Of a stretch of DNA of 64,000 bases, positions 1 to 10,334 are shown in pieces. The notes under the pieces were generated by a model that had not been told where the DNA came from, ran no database searches, and saw nothing but the letters and a program-made list of their open reading frames with translations. Positions within the stretch are counted from its first letter, which is position 1. Every line of letters begins with the position of its first letter. Source of the stretch: Emiliania huxleyi CCMP1516 (lineage: Eukaryota > Haptophyta > Isochrysidales > Noelaerhabdaceae); NCBI RefSeq assembly GCF_000372725.1, contig NW_005200982.1, positions 672,531-736,530 on the forward strand, in the 5' to 3' direction. The position numbers and the translations under genes are program-made.

Positions 1-1543
1 CTCCTTTGACGCCGACGTGACTCACCCGTACAGAGCGCATCATAACACAGTCTCGACGCGCTCGGTACGACGCCTGCGACCCGTCTCGGGTCAGGTGGCA
101 CGACGCTCATCGCGCCTACCAGCGCTGCCGTGCAGGTTGCCACGACGAGGTCGAGCACGCTTCAAGGACCGGCACGCCCCCCCCCTTGGGTGCACATGTC
201 ATGTGCATGTCCCTAAATCCCATCTCGTCTCAGTACTCATCTTCTTCTCTGTTTGACCGTTTTATTTGTTTATTTATTTACTCCTGTCCTTGAAAGGTCC
301 CCCATGCCAGTTTCGGGGGGCAAACCCTGCCCGGCCCCTAGAGCCCCAGGTAAGGTCCAGGTGTGGCCTAGGGCATCAGAAGGGACCAAGAGGAGTCCAG
401 TCTGAGCCATAGAGCCCATGTCTTTGCCCCCGAAGGTCGCGTTCAAACGCCCGGAACGGCCGTTACAGTGGTGTCCGGCCGGCGCGATCACCGAGCTGTG
501 ACGCTCAGGGAAGCCCAATGAGGTGCTGGTTTCTTTGGCCAGGGCTGGCCTACGGCCCGTGCTGGATCAGCTGAGCAAGGTTTGGGGAGAATCCTATATT
601 GGGATCTTCAGATATTTTTACGGATGCCCGAAATCATCCGTTTTTGCCCAATTTTCTTGAGAGAGATTTCTTGTGTGTGGGTTTGTGCATTGTGGTGGTA
701 CTTACTCTCCTTCCACAGCTTCTCCATCCTAAGACCTTACAGTCTCCTTTTTACGTCAACCTCTTCAAAAGTCTCTCACAGCTGGCACGAGCCACGACAA
801 GGGCGTGGTCCGTGGACTGGCGGAAGCCCGATACGGCACATTTGATAAAAAGAATTTAAACAAAACAACTCTCTCTCACTGCAGACAGGCTCGACACAGG
901 TGCGGACTGAAAAGAAAAACAAGCCGAGTTGTGTGCGCGCCGTGCTGTCTGTGTGTCGCTCGTGCGTGTCGTAATCATCTGTCTAGCGTCCACCCATACC
1001 GCGTTGGTGTCCAGTCCGAGCCTGCCTGGCTGTTCTTCACCTTCCTACCTAACCTAACTAACCTAGTGCCAGTGCGCGCCAGTCCCGTATAAATAAATAA
1101 AACGGACATGCCATGAAACGAGGGGTGGGAGAAGGACAGGGTCCCCACCTGCACGAGCAGGATCTCGGAAGGACGATCGGCGCCAGCCGGCACGTCAAAT
1201 TTTTTTCCGCACCCTGCAAACTCCTGCGCGCCGCCACAGAGAGCTCAAGGCACAAGGGTGGCTCTCCGCGCCAGCCCCCCCCCAACCCAACCGCCGCAAC
1301 ATCGCCCCCGTGCCGCGTTACCGTCCCGCCGCGCCCGAACAGACGGCTCGTCGCCAATAGGCTTCGCAGCCGACCCCTTTGCTGCGCTCTCAGGTCCAGT
1401 CACTGCTCTCGGGCGCAAGGATTTCCACAAGCCTGCCTGGAGCAGGCGCGTCGCCGCTCGCGACTGCGTGCGTGTGGCTGCGCCTCTCTCTCTCTCAGCG
1501 CCGCGCGCGCCTGTCCCGCTTGCAGGCCGCACCAGCGGCCAAG
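1..1543. other. Upstream region of the AP-1 mu gene, no gene recognised
   Basis: No coding region is supported. It holds one copy of the AT-tailed dispersed repeat (about 205-285), a stretch matching the upstream region of the SGNH hydrolase gene (about 847-905), and a minus-strand copy of a short motif (TAGTGCCAGTGCGCGCCAGT, about 1065-1084) also seen near 45431. Confidence 0.5.
847..857. promoter_or_regulatory. AAAAGAATTT motif, candidate upstream element
   Basis: AT-rich box in GC-rich DNA, followed by CAAAACAACTCTCTCTCAC; the same block recurs near 15502 and in part near 8235. It lies about 690 bp before the AP-1 mu start, so a link to that gene is weak. Confidence 0.25.
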
Positions 1544-3837
1544 ATGACGGCGTCTGCGGTTTTTATCCTCGACATGAAGGGCAAGGTGATAATCTCTCGC
1601 AACTACAGAGGGGACGTGCCGATGAACTGCGTCGAACGCTTCAGTGGGCACGTGCTGGAGGCGGAGGCCAATGACGAGCGCCCAGTGTGGCTCGAGCACG
1701 GTGCGTCGCCACCGCATTTCCCTGCCGCAGCGGCTGCGCTTTTGCTGAGCCGCCACGCTCTCTCCCACAGGCACAACCTACATCTACATAAAGTACAACA
1801 ACCTGTACATTATGGCGGTGACGCAGCGCAACTCCAACGCCGCGATGATCCTCCTCTTCCTCTACCGCCTCGTCGAGGCGCGCGGCCGCTGCTCCATTGC
1901 CCTGGCCAGCGCCGCAGCTGCGCTGGGGCGTCTCTGCGCGGCGCGCCGTGTGGGACGGCGCAGCCTCACGCCCCCCCTTTTTTGCGCGGCAGGTCTTCAA
2001 GGACTACTTCAAGGAGCTGGAGGAGGAGTCGATCCGCGACAATTTCGTCATTACCTACGAGCTGATGGACGAGATGATGGACTTTGGCTACCCGCAGGCG
2101 CGACTCGTCCCAGACACTTCCCAGAAACGCGCGAGGTTTTTGCCAGATGGACGAGAGGTGGTGGCCACACCTGCGGTCGATCGGTCGGTCTTACACACGT
2201 CCCTGTGGTGCGCGACGGGCCACGCGCACACGAAACAGACTCGCGCGTCTCACACGCCGAGACTCTTTGGCCACGGCCAACCTGCCCCGCAACCCATTGG
2301 CTTCCCCCCACAGGTTTCAGAGCCAAAGATTCTGCGCGAGTACATCACGCAGGAGGCGCACAAGCTCGAGGCGCGCTGCACCCGCCGCATCAGACGTCGG
2401 CAACTTGCCTGGCCGCCGCACCTGATCGGCGCGCGCCTCTCGGCAGGTGGTCAAGCCGCCGATGGCTGTGACCAACGCGGTCTCGTGGCGTTCCGAGGGC
2501 ATCAAGCACCGCAAGAACGAGATCTTCCTCGACGTGGTCGAGCGGCTCAACTTGCTGGTTGCCGCCAACGGCACGCTGCTGCGGAGCGAGATCCTCGGCG
2601 CGCTCACGTACTCGTCGATGCGCCTGTCCGCACTCGTCCATGACAATCCACGACGTGTCGCATAGGCTCGCTCAAAATGCGCTCCTACCTGTCCGGCATG
2701 CCTGAGCTCAAGCTCGGTGCGAGAGACCCGCGCGACGCGCCGAGAGTTATCTGAGAGTTGTCCCAGGGTTGCCTGCCGGAGCTCAAGCTTGGGCGAAACA
2801 CGACCACGAACCGCCACGAACCGCCCACGACGCGCCCACGACGTGGGCAGGCCTCAACGACAAGCTGCTCTTCGAGGCGACCGGCCGGCGGACGGGCGGG
2901 CGCGGGCTCTCCAAGGGCAAGGCGGTCGAGATGGAGGACATTAAGTTCCACCAGTGCGTCCGGCTCGCGCGCTTCGAGAACGACCGCACGATCTCCTTCA
3001 TCCCGCCCGATGGTCCGTTTGAGCCGAGACGCATCCTAGACGCGCCCGTGAGACATCCGAGAGCGCGAAGCACCACGGACACAACGGCGGGCACCCGAGA
3101 GCCAACGGTTGAGCCCCCCCCCCCCCCCCCGCCGCGCGCGCAGGCGAGTTCGAGCTGATGAGCTATCGGCTCAACACGCAGGTCAAGCCGCTCATCTGGA
3201 TCGAGGCGGTCGTGGAGCCGCACTCGCACTCGCGGATCGAGTACATGATCAAGGCCAAGTCGCAGTTTAAGCAGCGCTCGACGGCTAACAATGTCGAGAT
3301 CGTCGTGCCCGTCCCCGCCGACGCCGACACGCCCTCCTTCAAGACGTCGATTGGCACCGTCAAGTACGCGCCGGAGCGCGACGCGATTGTGTGGTGACCG
3401 ACTAGCCGAGATTCGCCGAAAGATTCGCCGAGATGAGGCGCCAGAGCGCGACGCGAGTGGGTGTGTGGGGGGTCCACCCCCCGTGGGGTCCACCCCCCTC
3501 GAGGCCGCCCCCGCCCAATGCACCTCCTTGCGTTCCCACGCGGCCGCCGCCTCCTTGCGTTCCACATGCCCCCGCGCCGCGCACCCGCAGGAGCATAAAG
3601 CAGTTCCACGGCGGCAAGGAGTACCTGATGCGCGCGCACTTTGGGCTACCGTCGGTCTCCAACGAGGAGGAGAAGAAGGACAAGCCGCCGATCACCGTCA
3701 AGTTCGAGATTCCGTACTTTACCGTTTCGGGGATCCAGGTGCGATACCTGAAGATCATCGAGAAATCGGGCTACCAGGCGCTGCCGTGGGTGCGCTACAT
3801 CACGCAAAACGGAGACTACCAGCTGCGAATGGGCTGA
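1544..3837 (+). CDS. AP1M: AP-1 clathrin adaptor complex, medium (mu) subunit
   Basis: Medium chain of the AP-1 adaptor, which selects cargo carrying tyrosine sorting signals into clathrin vesicles at the trans-Golgi/endosome. Nine exons join in frame to 428 aa, close to the ~423 aa of animal mu1: 1544-1700, 1771-1877, 1993-2097, 2314-2370, 2447-2597, 2666-2716, 2851-3012, 3144-3393, 3591-3837. Every exon aligns with mu1 as I know it: N-terminal longin-like part with NYRGDVPMN, then FKELEEESIRDNFVI and EYITQEAHKLE, then the mu homology domain with AVSWRSEGIKHRKNE, KFHQCVRLARFENDRTISF and a C-terminus ending YQALPWVRYITQNGDYQLRMG. The ATG at 1544 is chosen because the protein opens as mu1 does. 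Introns 2-5 use GC donors (GCGCG-type); the others use GT. Intron 8 (3394-3590) carries GAGATTCGCC decamers. Identification is firm; splice sites are fixed by frame and homology. Confidence 0.95.
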
Positions 3838-4793
3838 CCGGCCGCGTGATGGTCGCGCGCAGACCCGCCGGACTGCGGCGCGTCTCGCAGCAGCGTGGCG
3901 ACAGCGAGGATCGCTTTGTAAGGGCGCGCGCCGCAGCGGCGCGCGTATTTTTATCGACCTCTTTATCTCCTCTCTTTTCTAGCAGCCTTGGGGGCTGGGG
4001 CTGTTCCGTGTTCGCGGTGGTGGGTGGGCCCCCCGGCCCCCGCTGCCGGTGCCGCTCAACCGCGACCGCGGCGCACCGAGACGCGACATACGCGAGAGCC
4101 GCAGCAAAACTGTTAACTGACCCTAGGGCGATTCCTGCTCGGGGCTATAACGGAACTGATCGTGAAAACTCTCGATACGAATTGGTTTCGTTGCGGAGCA
4201 TAAAGAGTGAGACGGGCGAGCTTCAAACTCAGTGAGACGGGCTGGTTTATCAAGCGTAAATTCTAGGATGGGCTAGCCGCAATCTCCCATCCTTCGCTGG
4301 TCGTGGCGGTCCGCTGCACGAGGGCCGCCCTTATCACCGGCCCGCCGCACACCAACCTTTTGAGCTTCCGTGGCGCCCCCTTTTCTGCCCGGGCTCGGCG
4401 CGACTCCGGCCCCCACTCCTCGCGTGTGACGCTCGCAGAGGATTGTCCACCGTCCTCCCATATCTCCACTTCGCACCATCCGCCCGCGCCTCTTTCCCTC
4501 ACCGTTGCGAGGCTCGGCGCTCCGGTCTCATCTTGCGTTGTTGCCCTGAGCTCTCCGGTTTCCATCCATTCGAAGACCGGCGCCTCACCTTGTGTGGGTG
4601 CGACCCATCGCCTGCCCTGCCCGTCATCATTCATGCATGTCCATGCATTTCCAGGCAGCTCGCTCGTCCGCACGCATTCCTGCCAATCTATTGGGCGAGG
4701 GCGATTGAGAACGGCGCCTCGGAGGGTGGCTAGCCACGCCTCTGGCAGGCTTTCAATTAATCGGCTGTAGTTAAGATTCCGTAATGGCGTAAA
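3838..4793. other. Intergenic, no gene recognised
   Basis: Follows the AP-1 mu stop. Unlike the exons around it, it shows no recognisable protein on either strand; a 136-codon minus-strand ORF (4263-4673) has no family features. Confidence 0.4.
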
Positions 4794-5360
4794 TTATACT
4801 GCGCTCATGTTACAAACTACGGGCAGGCCGGCAGCGCCCGCACTATTCAAACGGGAAGGTTTCCTCCCTTCCACGCCGCCCCGGCCTCGTCCTCCTCCGC
4901 CCCGCTCTCCGTCGCCGAGGCCCTGACAGCAACGCGATGGCCCGATGCGCCGATGCGCTCGGCTCTCCATGCTCTGTGCCTCACCGCGTCGCGGCGGAGG
5001 CGGCGAGCGCCTCGTGTGCCAGCGGCCCCCGCGGCCGCCGCCACCACGAATCATCTGGTCCGAGTCCGGAGTGAGCGCATTGCCAAACTCGTAGCACGCG
5101 AAGTACTCGCCCTTCTTCCGCTTGAACGTCACCTCCATCCGGCAGAGCGCCTCAAAGTCGCAATCGGTCACCACACGCGCACCGCCCGCCTCGCCAGCAT
5201 CCCCCAGCAGCTCTTCCATAGCGATGCACAGGTCGCCCATCTGCAGCGGCGGCAGCTCGTGCCAGTGGCTGTCCGTGTCAGTCAAGTCGTTGCCGTCGTT
5301 CATCGCCATCCCCGGCCGGCATCCCGTGCCCCTCGCCAACACGTAGTCCTCGTCTTCCAT
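4794..5360 (-). CDS. Hypothetical acidic protein
   Basis: Not recognised. A minus-strand ORF whose internal Met at 5360 opens MEDEDYVLARGTGCRPGMAM and continues with an acidic, tryptophan- and cysteine-containing stretch (about residues 20-90, including CDFEALCRMEVTFKRKKGEY) that looks like real coding sequence. After about residue 90 it becomes Gly/Arg-rich and may be intron read-through. It is divergent from the ORF at 5643, and a run of about 15 C lies upstream (5502-5516). No function is proposed. Confidence 0.35.
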   Translation of the reverse strand: MEDEDYVLARGTGCRPGMAMNDGNDLTDTDSHWHELPPLQMGDLCIAMEELLGDAGEAGGARVVTDCDFEALCRMEVTFKRKKGEYFACYEFGNALTPDSDQMIRGGGGRGGRWHTRRSPPPPRRGEAQSMESRAHRRIGPSRCCQGLGDGERGGGGRGRGGVEGRKPSRLNSAGAAGLPVVCNMSAV

Positions 5361-5642
5361 TTGCGGCGGGCGCCCGGCAGCCAGCGGCAGCCGGCGGCAG
5401 CCAGCTGCAGCCAGCGGCAGCGGACGCAGTGCCACGGCACTCCGACTGGTCGGCTCTGAGCTCTGTGCCAAATTCGCCGCCCTCGTCCCGCCAACTCGTA
5501 CCCCCCCCCCCCCCCCAAAATCTTCTGCACTCACTTTTTAGATACATAAATAGGAGATACACATGTACGAGCCCGCCTAGGTGGGCGAGCAGGCGAAACC
5601 AAACACGAGCGCGCGCAGCTCGCCTTGAAGTACATAATTGTC

Positions 5643-6053
5643 ATGGAGAAGTACGAGGAGGGGCTCGTGGAGTCGCTCAGGTTCGACACCGTCCTGCGCA
5701 CCCTCGCGACGTTGGAAGCCGAAAAGAGGCGCTTTGGCGTCGACACGAGCGGGCGCTTTCCTAGCTGGCGCAACGTGCCGCCGCTCTGTATCTTCGCGCC
5801 AGAACAGGTGGCGGCGCTGCAGGCGACGATCGACTACTACTTGCCCTCGCCTGCTGCTGCCGCCGAGCAGCCCGAGGCGGCGCGCGGCGAAAACGACGGA
5901 GAGGGGTCCGAGGCATCGCACCCGCAGTCTGGCGGCTCGGCCGGCGGCGGCTCGGCCGGCGGCGGCTCGGCCGGCGGCTCGCGACGATGGCGCACTTGCT
6001 TAGCGGCGCCTGCCTGGGGAATAGGGAGCAGGCCAGATGGTTCCTCAGAGTAG
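5643..6053 (+). CDS. Hypothetical protein, possible first exon
   Basis: Not recognised. The ORF opens MEKYEEGLVESLRFDTVLRT at 5643 and reads well for about 75 residues, then becomes Ala/Glu-rich with a GGSAGG repeat (about 5930-5980). The next ORF (from 6037) is in another frame and may be a later exon of the same gene. It is divergent from the minus ORF ending near 5360. Confidence 0.35.
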   Translation: MEKYEEGLVESLRFDTVLRTLATLEAEKRRFGVDTSGRFPSWRNVPPLCIFAPEQVAALQATIDYYLPSPAAAAEQPEAARGENDGEGSEASHPQSGGSAGGGSAGGGSAGGSRRWRTCLAAPAWGIGSRPDGSSE

Positions 6054-7023
6054 CGCGAGCGCAGACGGGGACGGCGATCAGCAAAGTAGCCCAGGCGGCA
6101 CCCGACTCCAAGGATACGCTGAAGACGCTGAGGATAGCGCATGTCGCTGCGCTGAAGGGCTCACGCTACTGTATAGGGTGCTGGATGAGGACGGGTACGA
6201 TGCACTAGCCCCAGCCGTCGGGGGGGTGTTGCCGGCGCTGGTAGATGATCTCTCGGAGAAGAGCTGGAGGGACCTTGGCGCCGGGGTCACGAGGAACTTG
6301 CAAGTCGTGGCCGAGGCGGCGACGGGCGCGGTGCAGAGGTGGATCCAGCTCAATGATGAGGCTACGGCGCGCATAATGAAGAGAGAGGAACACATCGAGT
6401 GGCTGAGGAAGCTCTTCACTGGGTGGAAAGAGGCTCGGCCGGCCTTGAGGGAGTCGCAGAGGAGGGATAACGCAGGCAACGCAGGGACGGGCCAACAGCC
6501 AGTGGGACGAACGAGGGCCGCGACGGCGGCTCAAGCGGGAGGGAGCGGAGACGGTGGGCAGAGAGCGAAGTGGGTGAGACTGATGATGCTCCTTCGACTT
6601 AGGGAGCGGTTCAGATGCTGGGCGGGCTTCAGGCTGGTGCTCACGCGAAAAGGAATCGACGCGATGTGCAAAGCATACAAGAAGGGGAGAAGGAAGAGGA
6701 GAGACGCCGGTGAACTATCTCAGCCGGCCCCGGCCGGGACGGGGCCTACAGAGAGCCACCCCCCCGGACGCAAGCTCTGTGTGGCTCCTGGGGCGTCCGC
6801 CGGGATCCCCCTATATTGCTGCCACACTCCCGCGAGTGTTGGGCCGTGCCCGCAGGCCGCCTTGGCGTGCCTCTTCGAGGCTGCTGAGTGCCTCCTTGCT
6901 GCCGAGCGCCCACCCACCCCGCCGCCACCGCCGCTGCGCGTAAGCTTGGGCTTGGCGAGGGACGAGTGGGATGGTCACGAGCCCTTCAACGAGGACGTGC
7001 ATGCATGCGTACACGGCGCGTGA
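6037..7023 (+). CDS. Hypothetical helical protein
   Basis: Not recognised. About the first 230 residues look coding: charged and helix-prone, with Trp-rich stretches (AVQRWIQLNDEATARIMKRE; EEHIEWLRKLFTGWKEARPA) and a basic segment near residue 225. The end is Pro-rich and may be non-coding. It uses AGG/AGA arginine and A/T-ending codons more than the GC3-rich neighbours, a base use resembling the C-terminal half of the gene at 10335 and the ORF at 58071. It could be the second exon of the 5643 ORF. No function proposed. Confidence 0.35.
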   Translation: MVPQSSASADGDGDQQSSPGGTRLQGYAEDAEDSACRCAEGLTLLYRVLDEDGYDALAPAVGGVLPALVDDLSEKSWRDLGAGVTRNLQVVAEAATGAVQRWIQLNDEATARIMKREEHIEWLRKLFTGWKEARPALRESQRRDNAGNAGTGQQPVGRTRAATAAQAGGSGDGGQRAKWVRLMMLLRLRERFRCWAGFRLVLTRKGIDAMCKAYKKGRRKRRDAGELSQPAPAGTGPTESHPPGRKLCVAPGASAGIPLYCCHTPASVGPCPQAALACLFEAAECLLAAERPPTPPPPPLRVSLGLARDEWDGHEPFNEDVHACVHGA

Positions 7024-8064
7024 GGATGCGTACGAGTACATCGACAGCGACGAGCGGGAGGAGCGGCGGGGTGATAGAATCTTGGCCCGTCGTTGGGCAG
7101 CATACGCGTACCCTTAGTTAGCAGCGGCTCTGATGAGTAGGAAATGATCCTCAAGAAATAGTCCATTGTACCCATGCGGAGCCTTTTGACCGCGCAAGAT
7201 AAAAGGGTGGCTAAGGGCTCTGCCCGCAAGGCGCCCGCGTCGCAGACGCGGTACCATTGACAAATCTGCGATATACCCCCACACGAGCAAATAGCAAAAT
7301 CCGAATACCGTGCACGAATCCGGCGATGTGGGACCCAAGCCTTCAGCTGGTGCCAAGACGTAAAGTTGAAAGCAGAACGTCCGCCAAATCCGTGCTTTCG
7401 GAGCAACTGAGGGAAAGCTCCTGATCGAGCCCAGCGTGCCCGCGGCCGCCTCCCGCGCAGCACCGCCGCTGCGGAATCGGATCGAGCCCATGGAGGAGGA
7501 GGGCGCAGTCGGCCAGCGCAGCAGGCGGAGTCCCTCCCCGCGCCGGAGCCCCCCTGCAGTCGAGGGAGTCCTCGTTGGCGATGAAGGTGGCGACATCGAA
7601 TCGCGGCCGACACACGTCACGGGAGGAATGGGCGATGAGCGGGAACGATGCGCGCTACGACGCCGACTCCGCCGTGCTCGTGGCCGCAGAAAGCCGCGCT
7701 CCAGGAGCACGCCAAGATGCAATGGCTCGCTTGCTTCGATTCAGCTCTCTCGGCAGCAGAAGTGGGGCTGGAGCGGGTGGGGGTGGATGCCGATTGAGGG
7801 GGAGCGTCTCCAGCTGCGCCCTGTGGCAGCTGCGCCCTGTGGCAGCTAGTCGAGGGACTTGGTAGTTGTGACCCCCCTGAGTGAGGACAGGAGAGAGAGA
7901 GCGTTTTGTGGTGTTGGTGTACGCAATAACGGGACAGGGTGGTTGTTCTCTATATCTCCTCTTCTAGCTCTTAGCATGAGCTGCGCCCGGTGTCCGACCC
8001 CTTTTGCGCAGCAACACCTTAAACTTTTAGGCCCTCCAAATTCGGGTCGGAGCGTAGCGGAGTG

Positions 8065-8222
8065 GGCCCCGAGTTTGAAAAGGGCGACGGACGCTTGCGT
8101 CCTAGCCTCCAACAACGCCTCCCCGGCGCAGAGGGGCCCCCGGAGGGAGATGCACAACCGCTCCACGCCACGCCGCTTGCGGCGGTCCTCTTCCCAGCTC
8201 CGCTGAGGGCCCGTGCGTTATA
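8065..8222 (+). repeat. Dispersed ~155-bp repeat, copy 1
   Basis: Nearly identical to 62735-62890 in the same orientation, running from GGGCGACGGACGCTTGCGTC through AGCTCCGCTGAGG to a short T-rich end. Copies differ by a few substitutions and 1-3 base indels. No ORF or terminal repeats are visible, so the class is unknown. Confidence 0.75.
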
Positions 8223-8234
8223 TTTGACGAGAGC

Positions 8235-8244
8235 AAAAGAATTT
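8235..8244. promoter_or_regulatory. AAAAGAATTT motif, candidate upstream element
   Basis: Followed by AAACAAAACAACTCTGTCTC, the same block as at 847 and 15502. It lies 650 bp before the SFT2-like start. Confidence 0.25.
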
Positions 8245-8890
8245 AAACAAAACAACTCTGTCTCACAGCAAAAGAAGGCGAGCTCTTTCGTTCCAGGAGG
8301 CGGCGACACCCCGCGTCCGTATTCCTGGTTTTCGCCCGCCGCCCCACCGAGCGCCGAGATCGATGGACAAGACTGAGACTGACACGGCAGCATCCATTCT
8401 CCTGAAGCTTTCTGCCTTGCCCCAGGCAAGGCGCCCTGTGCCATGCAGTGATGACCAGGATGCATGTGACGACAATTATCTGGACCGTATCCTTGCACTA
8501 GGGGGGAATGGGCGGTCGGCGTCGGGGTAGATAGAAGAGGCAGGGCGTACGGGGTAGTCGTCACACCCTCCTGCCTCACAAGGGCGGGGCTGTCCCGGAA
8601 AGTGAGAAACGCCGGGCAGCGTGACGCACAACTTTACCCTCCCACCCATACGTGTTTGCGGCTCCTCCTTCGTTCGCTGTCCGATCTCCTCATCTCTTTC
8701 CCACCTAGGCGGGGCGGGGGCGGGGGGGCGGCGGGCGCGGGTGCGGGGTGCGGTGCGGTGCGTGCAATCGTGTGTTTGGCGTCATGTGTGTGGTGTGCCT
8801 TCCCTTGTTCCTACTACGAGAGGGCCCGGCTCGAAAATCTTTTCATGCCAACCCGGAGAAGGTCAGTGCGAAGGGCAACAAGTCACTCGC

Positions 8891-9892
8891 ATGGACGACA
8901 CGTCGTCACATCGCCCGCTGGGCGCGCAGATCGGCAAGCTCTCGTGCGGCACGCAGCGCTGGATGAGCACGCCCTCCTCGGCGTCGGCGTCGTGGGCGAG
9001 CGCAAGCAGCGCCGCAACCAGTGCTGGCGCCGACGCGTGGAAGCAGGCCTCGTCGTTCTTCGTGCGCAAGTCGGACGAGCGACTGCCGCTGCTGGCCGAC
9101 CTGGAGGCGGGCTCCCTCGGCTCCGTCGCAATGCGAGTAATGGGGCGAGGCGGGATGGGCCCGCCCGCATCGCGGCTGCAGTATTGGTGCCGCTGCTGGT
9201 GCCTGCCTGCCCTCTCATATCGGCAGCGCATCGTCGGTGCAGCCTTTTGCTTCGTATCGGGCCTGCTGATGCTCGGCTCCTCGCTCCTCTCGCTCACCTC
9301 GCTGCTCCTCGGTAGCCCGGGCCCGTTTGCAGTGAAATACACACTGGGGAACCTGCTCTCGATTTGCGCGATCGGCTTCCTTGTCGGATGGGGCAATATG
9401 TGCCGCTTGATGTGCTCGAGGGAGAGGCGGGTCGCGTCGCTCATCTACCTCCTCTCGCTGTGCGGCACGCTGCTCGCCGTGCTGCGGCTGCAGTCACAGC
9501 TACTAGTCACGTTTGCTGTGCTCGTCCAGTTCGCCGAACTTAGATGCTGTGGGCTCAGATGCGTGTTAGTCGCTTGGGGGCCGCCACGCAGCCGCCTGCG
9601 TACGCCGTACTCTGGCAACACGCGCCTTCCGCCCTCACCGCCCCGCCCCGCGTTCCTCAACGCGCACAGGCTCGGGGCGCTCGCTTGGAGCGGCGCCTCG
9701 TATTTACCCTTTGGCCAGCGCACGCTCCGCCTCTGCTTCAAGTCGGTCCGAGCCCCCCACCCTCAGCCCCACTCCCAGCCCCACGGCCTCCCCACCCCTC
9801 CCTTCTCCTTCGCCCCTCCCGCCCACTCTCCTCCCGCGCTCCCTCCTCTCCCTCCCCTCTGCTCGCAGGGCTTCCGCCTGCTGCCGTTCTGA
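8891..9892 (+). CDS. SFT2-like vesicle transport membrane protein
   Basis: SFT2/SFT2D proteins are small four-helix Golgi membrane proteins acting in endosome-to-Golgi vesicle fusion. Three exons (8891-9528, 9670-9745, 9869-9892) join in frame to 245 aa. After a Ser/Ala-rich N-terminus the core opens LSYRQRIVGAAFCFVSGLLM, followed by three further hydrophobic helices with YTLGNLLSICAIGFLVGWGN and RRVASLIYLLSLCGTLLAVL. The splice 9528/9670 rebuilds VLVQLGALAWSGASYLPFGQ, which matches the spacing of the family's last helix without a gap. Both introns (141 and 123 bp) are GT-AG and multiples of three, so the unspliced frame stays open; retained introns would insert a Cys/Arg or Pro-rich segment. 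The start at 8891 (MDDTSS) is less certain because the frame is open upstream to 8621. Confidence 0.85.
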   Translation: MDDTSSHRPLGAQIGKLSCGTQRWMSTPSSASASWASASSAATSAGADAWKQASSFFVRKSDERLPLLADLEAGSLGSVAMRVMGRGGMGPPASRLQYWCRCWCLPALSYRQRIVGAAFCFVSGLLMLGSSLLSLTSLLLGSPGPFAVKYTLGNLLSICAIGFLVGWGNMCRLMCSRERRVASLIYLLSLCGTLLAVLRLQSQLLVTFAVLVQFAELRCCGLRCVLVAWGPPRSRLRTPYSGNTRLPPSPPRPAFLNAHRLGALAWSGASYLPFGQRTLRLCFKSVRAPHPQPHSQPHGLPTPPFSFAPPAHSPPALPPLPPLCSQGFRLLPF

Positions 9893-10334
9893 GCACGTGA
9901 AAACTCCTGTGGCGGAGGGCCAAAGGCATGCCGCATACGAGCGTGTGGAATGTGCGCCTGTCTTTCCGAGCGTATCATCTCTCCTCTCTGACCTTCCTTT
10001 CTTTTGACCAGCTACGGGGGCTATCGGTAGATTGCGCACCCTCTTCCTCGACCGTGGGGGGGGTGCGCGGTCGCAGGGCCATAACACGGGTCTCCGAGGG
10101 CGTACGGCAGCACTCCGGGTTTCCCTCAGCGGCGGAATTTTTCCCTCGCGCTTCCTTGGGCCCCCCTAGCAGCAGACCGCACCCCCTCTACTCGGAGCTA
10201 AAGAATACTCTCCTAGTGATTTGGACGGACGGATACACCCCCCCTTTATGCCTGACCCGAGGGCGTACTCTCTAGACACAGCACAAGACTCCACACGTGG
10301 GGCAGCCGACGCGGGCCGTTGAACACTAAATTAG
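9893..10334. other. Intergenic between two same-strand genes
   Basis: No coding sequence or repeat copy was recognised. Confidence 0.4.

Larger units (their letters stand above)
7024..8890. other. Intergenic with repeats, no gene recognised
   Basis: Several ORFs overlap on both strands but none shows a known domain. It contains one copy (8065-8222) of a ~155-bp repeat found again at 62735-62890, an AAAAGAATTT motif at 8235, and a short G-rich stretch at 8705-8760. Confidence 0.4.

Noticed and set aside
7114-7722. 202-codon minus-strand ORF
   Set aside because: No domain, overlapping open frames on both strands, and composition like non-coding GC-rich DNA around it.
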